A stretch of 64,000 nt of DNA from NCBI RefSeq assembly GCF_900113005.1, contig NZ_FONW01000001.1, positions 886,996 to 950,995 on the forward strand, written 5' to 3'. Made by a program: the position numbers and the translations under genes. How positions within the stretch are numbered: the first letter of the stretch is position 1; each line of letters begins with the position of its first letter. Below the pieces are notes generated by a model. That model was given only the letters and a program-made list of their open reading frames with translations, ran no database searches and had not been told where the DNA came from. Shown here one piece after another: positions 42,878 to 51,539 of the stretch. The DNA is from Sunxiuqinia elliptica (GTDB lineage Bacteria > Bacteroidota > Bacteroidia > Bacteroidales > Prolixibacteraceae).

Positions 42878-43900
42878 TTATTTCACTAATGCTTTTGTGG
42901 ATAAGAGTCCACAGGCAGCGTAAATATCTTGTCCGCGTGAAGCCCGGATAGTTGTGGTAATGCCTTTCTTTTCCAATCCCTCTTTAAATTCCACTAAGGT
43001 TGCTTCATCTGTTCCTTTTAAAGGAGTGTTGGGAATGGGATGAAAACGAATCAGGTTGATTCGGCACTTGATGCCATCCAAGATGCGAGCCATTTCTCTC
43101 ACATGCGCTGGCGTGTCGTTCAATCCGTGGAAGACAATGTACTCGAAAGAGACACGTCGCTGGCGTCCAAAATCCCATTCACGAATTTCGTTTAAAACTT
43201 CCTCCAAAGGATAGGCTATTTCAACAGGCATTAGCTTTTGGCGTTCGTCATGAAAAGGGGTGTGCAAACTAATGGCCAAATGTGCTTCACTTTCGTTTAG
43301 AAAACGAACCAGCCCGGGAACAATGCCGATGGACGAAACAGTTATTCGGCGTGGACTCATGGCAAATCCCCATTCCGATGTTAAAATCTGGGTACTTTTC
43401 AGGACTTCGTCCAGGTTGTCAAACGGTTCGCCCATGCCCATGTATACGATGTTGGTAACCTCTTGCCATTCTGGTATGTTCCGAATTTGGTTGACAATTT
43501 CGCCAGCGGAGAGCTGTCCTTGAAAACCTTGTTTCCCAGTCATGCAGAATAAGCAGCCCATTTTACAGCCAACCTGCGATGAGACACAAACCGTTTTGCG
43601 GTCTCTGTCAGGAATCATCGCTGTTTCAATGAATTTTCCTTGGTTGGTGGGAAACAGGTACTTTTTGGTTCCGTCAACACTTTCCTGAATTTTGGTGGCA
43701 TTGGTCAGCCCAAAGGAATAGTTGTCAGTTAGTAACTGACGCGCTTTCTTTGAAAGGTTGGTCATTTCCTCAATCGAAGACACTTCTTTTTTATACAGCC
43801 AATCTGCCAGTTGTTTGGCAGTGAATTTGGGCAATCCCATGTTTAAGACAAGTTCCTGTAACTCATCCAGTGTTTTTCCAAAAAGTGCTTCTTTGACCAT
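42878..43900 (-). CDS. rlmN: Dual-specificity rRNA/tRNA adenine C2-methyltransferase RlmN
   Basis: 340 residues from the ATG at 43900; a TTG six codons upstream is less likely because the promoter element ends there. Radical-SAM enzyme that methylates C2 of A2503 in 23S rRNA and A37 in some tRNAs. The cluster motif CKMGCLFCMTG has the CxxxCxxC spacing; VTNIVYMGMGEPFDNLDEVL, RRITVSSIGIVPG and AISLHTPFHDERQKLMP follow; the second methyl-carrying Cys is in SRGQDIYAACGLLSTK. All catalytic Cys are present. Confidence 0.97.
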   Translation of the reverse strand: MVKEALFGKTLDELQELVLNMGLPKFTAKQLADWLYKKEVSSIEEMTNLSKKARQLLTDNYSFGLTNATKIQESVDGTKKYLFPTNQGKFIETAMIPDRDRKTVCVSSQVGCKMGCLFCMTGKQGFQGQLSAGEIVNQIRNIPEWQEVTNIVYMGMGEPFDNLDEVLKSTQILTSEWGFAMSPRRITVSSIGIVPGLVRFLNESEAHLAISLHTPFHDERQKLMPVEIAYPLEEVLNEIREWDFGRQRRVSFEYIVFHGLNDTPAHVREMARILDGIKCRINLIRFHPIPNTPLKGTDEATLVEFKEGLEKKGITTTIRASRGQDIYAACGLLSTKALVK

Positions 43901-43915
43901 TGTTTTAATTTTCTG

Positions 43916-43944
43916 CAAAGTTATAAAAGTGTGTCGGATGCAAA
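43916..43944 (-). promoter_or_regulatory. Promoter of rlmN
   Basis: Minus strand: TTTG at 43944-43941, a 17-base spacer, TAACTTTG followed by C at 43923-43916. The -7 element is perfect; the spacer is slightly short of the usual 19-21. Confidence 0.5.
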
Positions 43945-43976
43945 AACCATTCGTAAGTTGGCTACTAATCGTTCAC

Positions 43977-44657
43977 CTAAAAATAAATTTCAGCAATAAT
44001 GTTTTCGTAGGGGACCCCTTTTTCGATCAGTAAATCACGTACTTCAACGACCATTAATGCCTTTCCACATAAATAGTATTGTTGATCTTTAGGCAAATCG
44101 TTTTGTGTTTGCAAGTAGTCGGTTACCCGGCCTGGAAATACATCGCACGATTGTTCTTGCGAGCAGCAGCGAATATAGTTTTTGCCAAGCGACCAATCCA
44201 GGTCATCCTCAAAATAAAACTGATTTAAATGCCTTGCTCCATGAACCAGCGTTTTATTTTCAAACTGTCCCGACTGGAACATGCTGTAAAATGGGGCAAT
44301 ACCGGTTCCTGTGGCAATCCACCAAGCCGGTTTGTCAGTCCCTAAAAAGCTGCCATAAGGTTGCGATACCCAAATTTTGTCTCCCGGTATTGAGGCGGCC
44401 AATTTAGGGGTGAGGTAGCCGTCTTCCTTAATATTAAAGAGGATGCGTACTTCTTGTTCGTGGTTCCCACTACAAATGCTATAGATACGTGGGGGAATCT
44501 CTGGATCCAGTGTAATTTTTACCACCTGTCCTGGAATGAAATCCTGTTTTTGTTGATAGGAAATCAGGAAAACACCAGGCGAAATCTCTTGATTTTGAGT
44601 GATTATTTCCGGATGAAGTTGATGTTCTTTCTTTTGATATTCTTCTGCTTTGGGCAT
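43977..44657 (-). CDS. FAD/NAD(P)-binding oxidoreductase (ferredoxin-NADP reductase family)
   Basis: 226 residues from the ATG at 44657 (MPKAEEYQKKEHQ); a TTG at 44738 would add 27 residues of no domain. The FAD site is RIYSICSGN (the RxYS motif) after FIPGQVVKITLD; the pyridine nucleotide domain has WWIATGTGIAPFYSMFQSG, LVHGARHLNQFYFEDDL and YYLCGKALMVVEVRDLLIEKGV. The terminal IIAEIYF resembles the usual aromatic C-terminus of the family. It probably shuttles electrons between NAD(P)H and a ferredoxin or flavodoxin; the partner is not nearby. Minus strand, 59 bases before the rlmN promoter. Confidence 0.87.
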   Translation of the reverse strand: MPKAEEYQKKEHQLHPEIITQNQEISPGVFLISYQQKQDFIPGQVVKITLDPEIPPRIYSICSGNHEQEVRILFNIKEDGYLTPKLAASIPGDKIWVSQPYGSFLGTDKPAWWIATGTGIAPFYSMFQSGQFENKTLVHGARHLNQFYFEDDLDWSLGKNYIRCCSQEQSCDVFPGRVTDYLQTQNDLPKDQQYYLCGKALMVVEVRDLLIEKGVPYENIIAEIYF

Positions 44658-44887
44658 AGTTTCTTGACTTGTTTCACCCCATAAACGCAAATGCCGGCTT
44701 TTGGTTTGGATTTCTGTTTGAAAAGTTGAATTAGACAATCAAACTAATCTTTTCGAATGCCAAGTTTGTTGATGGATGTTAAGTTTAGATGGCTGGTTCA
44801 AAATATGAAGGAAACGGATGTATCCGGACAGTCCGTTGATATTCTTTGTTTTTCATTAATTTTGTAGTTCTAAAGGAGGAATGGATT

Positions 44888-45169
44888 ATGCAATGTGTTG
44901 CTAAAATGATTTTGAAAGTGTTGGGCTGGTTGCTTCTGCTTCCGGTTTACTTTTATAAGTATGCCATTTCTCCACTCACTCCGGCATCGTGTCGTCACGT
45001 GCCCACCTGTTCGCAATATGCCGTCGAGGCTGTTAAAATTCATGGCCCTTTTAAAGGCTTCTGGTTGGCCACCAAACGAATTTCAAAATGTCATCCTTGG
45101 GGAACGCATGGCTACGATCCGGTTCCAGATAAAGACCAAATCAAAGTTAAGAAGTTGAAATTAAAGTGA
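44888..45169 (+). CDS. yidD: Membrane protein insertion efficiency factor YidD
   Basis: 93 residues from the ATG at 44888, chosen because AAAGGAGGA (44872-44880) sits 7 bases before it, one of the few strong Shine-Dalgarno sites here. YidD assists insertion by the Sec/YidC machinery. Family features: an amphipathic/hydrophobic start ([26 protein letters not shown]), the Cys-rich [19 protein letters not shown] motif and the [12 protein letters not shown] ending. A -7 element TAATTTTG is at 44857-44864. Confidence 0.95.
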   Translation: MQCVAKMILKVLGWLLLLPVYFYKYAISPLTPASCRHVPTCSQYAVEAVKIHGPFKGFWLATKRISKCHPWGTHGYDPVPDKDQIKVKKLKLK

Positions 45170-45308
45170 TTTTGCCATTGTAGGCAAAGTCGGCTTGTTC
45201 TGCATGAATTAGTGTGGACTGGATCCTTACGTCCCATTTTTCGCGATTTGGTCAGATTTAATAGTAAAAACTTAACATCGGTTAATCTTTTTGGGAATGC
45301 TATTTGTA

Positions 45309-45324
45309 TAAGTATTTATACTTA
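45309..45324. promoter_or_regulatory. Inverted repeat upstream of the TauE-type gene
   Basis: TAAGTAT TT ATACTTA: two perfect 7-base arms with a 2-base centre, 25 bases upstream of the ATG. It could be an operator; no regulator is encoded beside it. Confidence 0.3.
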
Positions 45325-45349
45325 GTGAGTCGCCCTTAAAAATAAATCT

Positions 45350-46081
45350 ATGGAATGGATAATTAGTATTGTTGTTGTGCTGATGGCCGCTTTCCTCAAG
45401 GGAATGACAGGTTTTGGCTTTGCCTTACTGGCTGTTCCGCTGCTATCATTGCTTTTTCCTATTCAGTCGCTTATTCCGGCGATGACTTTGTTTAATTTGA
45501 TTACTTCAGTTTATATTCTTGCTTCAATCCGGTTGAAGCTGAAAGCAAAATACTTTTTGCCAATGTTGTTGGCCAGTTTTGTGGGAATTCCAATTGGGGT
45601 GTATGTTTTGACTTATTTCCCGGAGCAGATGCTTGAATTGGCTGCTGGAATCTCCATCTTTTCTATTTCCATCGTATTTTTGCTGGGGAGTAACCAAGCG
45701 ATTTCAGAGAAGCGACGTAAGAAACCCATTGTTTTTGCCGGATTTTTAAGTGGTTTGCTCACTTCCAGTATGTCCATCGGAGGTCCTCCCATTGCTTTGG
45801 CTATGAACCGGAAAGGGTACTCCAAAGAATCGTTCCGAAAAATTTTTGCACTGATCAGTGTGATCAATGCGGCTATCAGCTCAATACTGTATGTGGTGCA
45901 TGGTATTTTTGTCGCTTTTTCATTGAAGTTTGCTTTATTTCTTTTTCCTGTGATTTTGATTGGAACAAAGTTGGGGGACAACTTTTCGCAAAAGGTGAAT
46001 CAGCTGTTTTTTAAGAAGATTATTTTATATGTGAATTTGTTGTTGGGCTTGTTTATTATCGTTCGAACTTTAGTCTCTTAG
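45350..46081 (+). CDS. TauE/SafE-family membrane permease
   Basis: 243 residues with about eight hydrophobic segments in two repeats. The first repeat carries FLKGMTGFGFALLAVPLLSLLF, the second SGLLTSSMSIGGPPIALAM, the paired G-rich motifs of the TauE/SafE (DUF81) family. Members export or import sulfite, sulfoacetate and other anions. The sulfatase locus 25 kb away makes sulfur anion handling tempting, but there is no direct link. Transcribed alone, 181 bases after yidD. Confidence 0.88.
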   Translation: MEWIISIVVVLMAAFLKGMTGFGFALLAVPLLSLLFPIQSLIPAMTLFNLITSVYILASIRLKLKAKYFLPMLLASFVGIPIGVYVLTYFPEQMLELAAGISIFSISIVFLLGSNQAISEKRRKKPIVFAGFLSGLLTSSMSIGGPPIALAMNRKGYSKESFRKIFALISVINAAISSILYVVHGIFVAFSLKFALFLFPVILIGTKLGDNFSQKVNQLFFKKIILYVNLLLGLFIIVRTLVS

Positions 46082-46153
46082 AACGATTTTCGGTTTTGTG
46101 GTCAACAAAAAAACGCTTGTGTGGTTACTTCTCAAGTTATAGTGAAGTTTAAT

Positions 46154-46161
46154 TATCTTTG
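46154..46161 (+). promoter_or_regulatory. -7 promoter element of the metal ABC transporter operon
   Basis: TATCTTTG, a perfect TAnnTTTG, 21 bases before the ATG at 46183, giving a short leader. No Zur-like palindrome was recognised around it. Confidence 0.4.
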
Positions 46162-46182
46162 ACAAAAGAAAACAGTAATCAT

Positions 46183-47043
46183 ATGAAGCAATTGTTCGTT
46201 TTGGTATTCATTCTTGCAGTGGCTTGTACTGCTCAAAAAACGAGTGAAAAAGACCTGGTAACGGTTAGTATATTACCTCAAAAATACATTGTTGAAAAAA
46301 TAGCTGGCGACTTGGTGGACGTGCAGGTGCTGGTTCCGCCAGGTGCAAGTCCCTCAACCTATTCGTTGGTACCTTCTCAAATGAAGGATTTATCGCGATC
46401 AAAAGTTTGGTTGCGTATCGGAAAAATTGGTTTTGAAGATGCCTGGCATGAAAAGATTGAGCAGGGCAATCCGGACCTGAAAGTTTTTGATACTTCGCGA
46501 ATGGCTGAGTGGATTGCCGCCGAGGAAGAAGTGCATGGAGATCACGTACACTTACACGGAATCGATCCTCATATTTGGATGTCACCAGAGGAAGTGGAAC
46601 AGATTGCTGAGCTAACTTACCAGGCTTTGGCTGATTTGTATCCAGACAAAAGTGCCGCATTCAACGCTAACTTTGAAGCTTTTCGCTCTGAGATTGATGT
46701 GTTGGATGAGGATTTGATTCGTCAGTTTGATGGTTTGGAAAACCGGAAGTTTATCATTTTCCATCCAGCTTTGACCTATTTAGCCCGGGATTATGGGTTG
46801 GAGCAGGTTTCCTTGGAAATTGACGGGAAGGAACCTTCAGCAAAACACATGAGTCAACTGGTTAAAACAGCGAAAGATGAAGGAATTCGGGTTGTTTTTA
46901 TTCAAAAGGAATTTGATCAGGAAAATGCTCGTCAGTTAGCGGAAGAACTGGATGGCGAAGTGGTTCAGATTGATCCTTTGAATGAAAATTGGGAAGAACA
47001 AATCCGAGAAATTGCAGATAAACTGGTAGAAGCGGCCAATTAA
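46183..47043 (+). CDS. Metal (zinc/manganese-type) ABC transporter substrate-binding lipoprotein
   Basis: 286 residues from the ATG at 46183 (MKQLFVLVFILAVACTAQ), with a lipobox Cys in LAVAC. Cluster A-I type binding protein: VSILPQKYIVEKIAGDLVDV, LVPPGASPSTYSLVPSQMKDL, a His-rich loop HGDHVHLHGIDPHIWMSP, IIFHPALTYLARDYGLEQ, and a final acidic ligand near VVQIDPLNENWEEQ. His ligands in PGASPSTY (no His), DPHIW and FHPA fit zinc or manganese; zinc is the more likely. First gene of a four-gene operon. Confidence 0.9.
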   Translation: MKQLFVLVFILAVACTAQKTSEKDLVTVSILPQKYIVEKIAGDLVDVQVLVPPGASPSTYSLVPSQMKDLSRSKVWLRIGKIGFEDAWHEKIEQGNPDLKVFDTSRMAEWIAAEEEVHGDHVHLHGIDPHIWMSPEEVEQIAELTYQALADLYPDKSAAFNANFEAFRSEIDVLDEDLIRQFDGLENRKFIIFHPALTYLARDYGLEQVSLEIDGKEPSAKHMSQLVKTAKDEGIRVVFIQKEFDQENARQLAEELDGEVVQIDPLNENWEEQIREIADKLVEAAN

Positions 47044-47060
47044 TAATCAATGATAGATCG

Positions 47061-47831
47061 ATGAAAGAGAAGCTGGTTGAAATATCAAATCTGTCGGTAA
47101 GCTACGACCAGAAAACGGTTTTGGAAGGAGCTGAACTGATCGTTAATGAGCATGATTTTTTAGGGGTCATTGGCCCAAATGGAGGAGGAAAAACCACGCT
47201 GATCAAAGCGATGTTGGGCTTGGTTAAGCCAGATTTGGGAAGTATTAAGTTTCATGTCCCGCTTTCAAAAGTTGGTTACTTGCCGCAAATCAACCAGGTC
47301 GATCGGCGATTCCCGATTACCGTGCTGGATGTTGTTCGTTCCGGGAGAACCGGAGGGCATTTGCTTAATCCTTTTCGCAAGGATAAGTCGGAGACTTTAT
47401 ATGCGGAGGAACTGCTGGAGAAAATGGGAATCGCAGCCATTCGGGATAAGGCAATTGGAGAGTTATCCGGAGGACAGATGCAACGGGTTTTTCTATGCCG
47501 GTCGCTCATGAACAAGCCCAAGCTGTTGATTCTGGATGAGCCTGATACTTTCGTAGATAACCAATTCGAGAGCGAATTGTATGAAAAACTGAAGGAGCTG
47601 AATGAGCGCATGGCCATCGTTTTGGTATCGCATGATGTGGGAACTATTTCTTATTATGTGAAGACCATTGCCTGTGTCAATCGCCAGGTTCATTATCATC
47701 CGAGCAATATTATTAGTACGGAACAGCTGGCTTCCTACAATTGTCCACTTCAAATTATCACTCACGGAGATATTCCGCACACCGTGCTGAGTATGCACGA
47801 AAATCATGATCATCATGGGCACCATCATTGA
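47061..47831 (+). CDS. Metal ABC transporter ATP-binding protein with His-rich tail
   Basis: 256 residues. Walker A GPNGGGKTT near residue 36, Q-loop in GYLPQINQVDRRFP, ABC signature LSGGQMQR, Walker B LLILDEPDTFVD and the switch His in VLVSHDVG. ZnuC/MntB-type energiser of the transporter. The C-terminus adds an unusual tail MHENHDHHGHHH (seven His in twelve residues), which could sense or buffer cytoplasmic metal. The last 17-26 bases overlap the permease gene. Confidence 0.93.
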   Translation: MKEKLVEISNLSVSYDQKTVLEGAELIVNEHDFLGVIGPNGGGKTTLIKAMLGLVKPDLGSIKFHVPLSKVGYLPQINQVDRRFPITVLDVVRSGRTGGHLLNPFRKDKSETLYAEELLEKMGIAAIRDKAIGELSGGQMQRVFLCRSLMNKPKLLILDEPDTFVDNQFESELYEKLKELNERMAIVLVSHDVGTISYYVKTIACVNRQVHYHPSNIISTEQLASYNCPLQIITHGDIPHTVLSMHENHDHHGHHH

Positions 47832-48645
47832 ATTATTTTCATACGACTTTTTTATCCATGCCTTTTGGGCGTCGCTTTTTGCAGCCATTAGTTGTGGCAT
47901 TGTTGGAACTTACATTGTGTCGCGACGCATTGTTTTTGTTAGTGGAGGAATTACGCACGCTTCGTTTGGAGGTATTGGTATTGGCTATTTCCTGGGGTGG
48001 AACCCGTTGCTAGGTGCTGCAATTTTTGCAATCCTGTCAGGCCTGGGCATTCAGCTTTTTACTGAAAAAGCCAAGGTGCGTGAAGATTCTTCGATTGCCA
48101 TCTGGTGGTCGTTAGGGATGGCTATTGGGATCATTTTTGTGTACTTAACGCCGGGTTATGCGCCCAACCTGATGAGCTACCTGTTTGGGAGTGTGCTTAC
48201 GGTTTCGGTCACCGAGCTGTGGTTGATGGGAGCTTTGTCGGTTATTTTGATCCTGTTCTTTGTGCTATTCTATCGCTTGATTCTTTATGTCGCTTTTGAT
48301 GAGGAATTTGCTAGAACTACAGGATTGCCTGTGAGTGTGATCAATTATTTGCTGATTAGTTTGATTGCGATAACCATTGTGCTTAATATCCGAGTGGTGG
48401 GGATTATTCTGATTTTATCCTTATTAACTTTGCCACAGGCAACTGCCAACCTGTTCACCAAAGACTTTAAACGCATGCTGCCTCTTTCTGTGCTGTTTGC
48501 TTTTATCGGTTCTTTTGTTGGTTTGTTGTTCTCCTTTTTTGTTGATATTCCTTCGGGAGCTTCAATCATTTTCACGCTGGTTCTTTTGTTTGGACTGGTG
48601 AAGCTGGCTGTTTCAACAAAGCAAAAACTGGCTTCTCGTGCATGA
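47815..48645 (+). CDS. Metal ABC transporter permease
   Basis: 276 residues from the ATG at 47815 (MGTIIELFSYDFF); another ATG lies three codons earlier at 47806. ZnuB/ABC-3 family: IVGTYIVSRRIVFVSGGITHASFGGIGIG near residue 30 is the family signature, and about eight hydrophobic segments follow, with VALNIRVVGIILILSLLTLPQATA-type coupling region (IRVVGIILILSLLTLPQA). It overlaps the ATPase gene at its start and the Cys-rich small gene at its end, so all are translated from one message. Confidence 0.92.
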   Translation: MGTIIELFSYDFFIHAFWASLFAAISCGIVGTYIVSRRIVFVSGGITHASFGGIGIGYFLGWNPLLGAAIFAILSGLGIQLFTEKAKVREDSSIAIWWSLGMAIGIIFVYLTPGYAPNLMSYLFGSVLTVSVTELWLMGALSVILILFFVLFYRLILYVAFDEEFARTTGLPVSVINYLLISLIAITIVLNIRVVGIILILSLLTLPQATANLFTKDFKRMLPLSVLFAFIGSFVGLLFSFFVDIPSGASIIFTLVLLFGLVKLAVSTKQKLASRA

Positions 48646-48817
48646 TTCGTCTAAACAAGTTCGTTGTGAGCATTGTGGGGAAGTTTATGCCAAAGAGGAT
48701 CTGCAGCGCGACTGTGGAAACTGTTTCGCCTGCACTGGTTGTGAAATCTATAGCTGTCCCAATTGCCGTGAAGAAATTGTGGTAAAGCCAGTCCGAAAAA
48801 TGAAGGGTACTAATTAA
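48638..48817 (+). CDS. 59-residue zinc-ribbon-like protein at the end of the metal operon
   Basis: GTG start at 48638 overlaps the permease stop by 8 bases and the frame runs to TAA at 48817. The product has eight Cys in paired knuckles: RCEHCGEVY, DCGNCFACTGCE and SCPNCREE, a pattern able to bind two zinc or iron ions. No family name is claimed. Its overlap with the permease gene and position as last gene of the zinc-type transporter operon suggest a metal sensor, chaperone or storage protein. Then comes a terminator. It is easily missed because of its size and GTG start. Confidence 0.7.
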   Translation: MHDSSKQVRCEHCGEVYAKEDLQRDCGNCFACTGCEIYSCPNCREEIVVKPVRKMKGTN

Positions 48818-48867
48818 GCGACCTTAAATCAGATTATTCTTAGAATACGGACTTTTAAATAGATAAA

Positions 48868-48895
48868 AAAAGCTATCAAGTGTTTGATAGCTTTT
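48868..48895. terminator. Bidirectional terminator between metal operon and ROK gene
   Basis: AAAAGCTATCAA (48868-48879) pairs with TTGATAGCTTTT (48884-48895) around loop GTGT; T/A tracts flank both sides. It serves the convergent plus-strand operon and minus-strand ROK gene. Confidence 0.88.
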
Positions 48896-48918
48896 CGTGG
48901 TTTTATAAAGTTTCTATT

Positions 48919-49761
48919 TTAATTCATCGCATCCATAACCAAAGATGAAGCTCCAAGAACAGCGCTGTTGTCCAAATCGGACACTTCTATTTTCAGTGAC
49001 TGGTAAAGACGTTGAAAAGGGAATTCGTTAGTTAAAACTGAGTGCATCCCTGCCTCAAACAGGTGATAAGATTTACTGACTGATCCTCCGAGGATGATGG
49101 CCTCGGGAGCTAAGGCAAACAAGACATTGGCAATGGCTCGTCCAATGTGTTCTCCAAGTTCATTGAATTGACGAATGGCTTCGGGATCACCTTGTTCTGC
49201 TTTTTCAGCAAGCTCTTTTCCCTGCAAGTTTTGGTCTTTGAAAAACTGCCCGCTGGCATAGGCCTCCACGGTTTTGTCGCGGTAGTAGATGGTGCCAAAC
49301 TCACCAGCTCCACAATAGCGTCCGGAGTAAAGGTGAGCGTTGGTGATGATGCCAGCTCCCAAACCAGTTCCCAGAGCGATTCCTACAAAGTTATCAAGGT
49401 TTTGTCCTTTGCCGAAGTGCTTCTCCCCAACTGCAAAACAGTTGGCATCGTTGTTCACATAAACCGGCTTTTGAAAGCGCTCTTCCAGCCATTTTTTGAG
49501 AGGAACACGATCCCAGGACGGAATGTTCGTGACATCAAGAACCTCATTGGTTTCCAGGTCTACCAAGCCCGGAACTCCAATGCCAATTCCTAAAATTTCG
49601 TCATCATAAACTTGCTGAATAACATCGCCAATGGCCTGTACGACAACTTCTTTTTCTGCTTCGGCAGGAGTGGGAGCTGAGTGCTCTTTGATAATTTGTT
49701 TGTTATAAATAAGAGCTGCACTGATTTTTGTGCCGCCAATATCAACACCAATAATTTTCAT
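48919..49761 (-). CDS. ROK-family sugar kinase or repressor, lacking the zinc motif
   Basis: 280 residues. The phosphate-binding start MKIIGVDIGGTKISAALI, the sugar site NNDANCFAVGEKHFG (catalytic Asp), GIALGTGLGAGIITN and ILGGSVSKSYHLF are intact, so it is probably an active hexose kinase such as a glucokinase. No helix-turn-helix is present, so it is not a NagC/Mlc repressor. The family motif GAGExGH reads GAGEFGT here and the CxCGxxGC zinc site is absent altogether, a variant form. It is transcribed alone. Confidence 0.88.
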   Translation of the reverse strand: MKIIGVDIGGTKISAALIYNKQIIKEHSAPTPAEAEKEVVVQAIGDVIQQVYDDEILGIGIGVPGLVDLETNEVLDVTNIPSWDRVPLKKWLEERFQKPVYVNNDANCFAVGEKHFGKGQNLDNFVGIALGTGLGAGIITNAHLYSGRYCGAGEFGTIYYRDKTVEAYASGQFFKDQNLQGKELAEKAEQGDPEAIRQFNELGEHIGRAIANVLFALAPEAIILGGSVSKSYHLFEAGMHSVLTNEFPFQRLYQSLKIEVSDLDNSAVLGASSLVMDAMN

Positions 49762-50206
49762 CTCGTTATCATTTAAGTTTTTAATAGGTATTCGGTGTGT
49801 GAAGTTTGTTGTATGGCTTGTTTCAATTTGTGTTTACAGTTTCTGAAGAAAGGAATGACGAAGGTGTCTTGCTTTGACAGCCAAAGTTATCGAAACGCTT
49901 CCTTCGGAGCTGGTTTAGGTTTATTCTTTTCAGTTCAAGGCTTATAAAGATATTTATTTTTCTTGTTGTGCAAAATTTTTGATTTCGGGTTAAAATTGAA
50001 TTGGACATCAAGCTTATCTGATAATTTGAGGGGTGATCCTTAATTCTAATTTTAAGCAAACGAAAACTTATCTGCCTTAATAGGCTAAAACAAAGGATTT
50101 AGCTAACTTGCAACCAAATTTAGGAGGATGTAAAATCGGCTTTTAGGGCAATCGGTTGTATGCGTTTTTCCTATATTTTGAAAATTTAAACCGAAATCGT
50201 AAACCT
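49762..50206. other. Intergenic region between ROK and PHP genes
   Basis: A 445-base divergent gap that must hold promoters for both genes. It is AT-rich with no credible ORF, tRNA or strong hairpin. TAACTTGC near 50102 is only an imperfect -7 match. I see nothing else. Confidence 0.4.
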
Positions 50207-51322
50207 ATGAAAAACCTGAGACTAAACTTGATGATTTCTTTCGTCACACTACTTGTTTCAACCGTACTATGTGCTGCACAAAACAGGGTTGAAGTAAATC
50301 TACCGGATATTCCGGGCTATCAAACCTTAAAGTGTGATTTCCATATTCATACTGTTTTTTCAGATGGCGGGGTATGGCCAACAGTGAGGGTGCAGGAAGC
50401 ATGGCTCGAAGGCTTGGATGCTATTGCCATGACTGATCACTTGGAATATTTGCCTCACTCGCAGGATATGGAGATAGACCATAATCGTTCCTTTGAAATT
50501 GCAGAACCATTGGCCAAGCAAATGGGGATTGTTTTAATTCCCGGAAGTGAAATTACTCGGAAAATGCCTCCGGGGCACTTGAATGCTTTATTTATATCTA
50601 ATGCCAACTTGTTGGAGCGGGAAGACTGGATGGAAGCTTGTGTTGAAGCGCATGAGCAAGGTGCTTTTGTCTTTTGGAATCATCCGGGGTGGAAAGCGCA
50701 GCAACCGGATACCACGCTTTGGTGGAAAGAACATACGGAGCTGTTGGAGAAAGGGATTTTACAAGGAATTGAAGTGTATAACCACAAGGAGTATTATTCG
50801 GAAGCTTTAGAATGGGCAAAGGATAAAAAGCTTACGGTGATGTGTAATTCTGATATTCATGCTCCGGTACATATGACATACGGAGAACAGCATCGGCCAA
50901 TGACATTGGTTTTTGCAACCGATAAATCGATGGGAGCGATTAAGCAGGCACTGAAAGACCGGAGAACAGTCGCTTATTACGAGAACGAACTGGCAGGAGA
51001 TCGTCAGTATTTGTCTCCTTTGTTTTTTGGCTCAATTAAGGTGAAATCGGGTAGGGTGAAATTGGAGAATCGACAGATTAAAAAAGTGCAAATTCACAAT
51101 TCCAGTGATGTTGACTTTCATTTAAAACAACGTCAGCCATCCATCGGATTTTCGGGGCCAGAAGAGATTGTGTTGGAAGCCCATCGGACTGTCTTTGTTG
51201 ATTTGGCTGGAACTTCTGATGAGGTGAAAAACATGGCTAAACTGCGCCTTTTCTACGAGGTGACTAACATGACCATGTTATCGGGGAATCCACTCCCAGT
51301 TAACCTGGATATTGCTAATTGA
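50207..51322 (+). CDS. Secreted PHP-domain phosphoesterase
   Basis: 371 residues from the ATG at 50207, which gives a signal peptide (LMISFVTLLVSTVLCAAQ); an upstream in-frame ATG would bury it. PHP metal motifs: DFHIHTVFSDG, MTDHLEY, the Glu in GSEITRKMPPGHLNALF, NHPGW and CNSDIHAP, sufficient for a trinuclear metal site. The C-terminal 90 residues are a beta domain. The overall layout resembles the Sb-PDE type phosphodiesterases and CehA/McbA-like hydrolases acting on organophosphates; the natural substrate is unknown. A hairpin at 51346-51379 follows. Confidence 0.86.
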   Translation: MKNLRLNLMISFVTLLVSTVLCAAQNRVEVNLPDIPGYQTLKCDFHIHTVFSDGGVWPTVRVQEAWLEGLDAIAMTDHLEYLPHSQDMEIDHNRSFEIAEPLAKQMGIVLIPGSEITRKMPPGHLNALFISNANLLEREDWMEACVEAHEQGAFVFWNHPGWKAQQPDTTLWWKEHTELLEKGILQGIEVYNHKEYYSEALEWAKDKKLTVMCNSDIHAPVHMTYGEQHRPMTLVFATDKSMGAIKQALKDRRTVAYYENELAGDRQYLSPLFFGSIKVKSGRVKLENRQIKKVQIHNSSDVDFHLKQRQPSIGFSGPEEIVLEAHRTVFVDLAGTSDEVKNMAKLRLFYEVTNMTMLSGNPLPVNLDIAN

Positions 51323-51345
51323 TTTGTGAATCGAACTCTATAAAC

Positions 51346-51379
51346 AGAAATAGCGGTGGAGACTTCCACCGCTATTTCT
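51346..51379. terminator. Strong hairpin between convergent genes
   Basis: A perfect 15-bp stem (51346-51360 with 51365-51379; core AGCGGTGGA / TCCACCGCT) with loop GACT. It lacks a T-tract of length but lies between the PHP gene and the convergent TIM-barrel gene, so it is best read as a shared terminator. Confidence 0.75.
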
Positions 51380-51539
51380 CTAAACAAACAACTAAAATTA
51401 CCTTTACATCTTTGCAATCACTCAACCAATCAACCCCTAAATAAGTCTATAAAAACAAAGAAAGTGAGATTGCAAAGCAAATACTATTACGTAGATTCAT
51501 TTTAAATTGTTTCGTTCATTATAAATCACCGAAGAGTGA

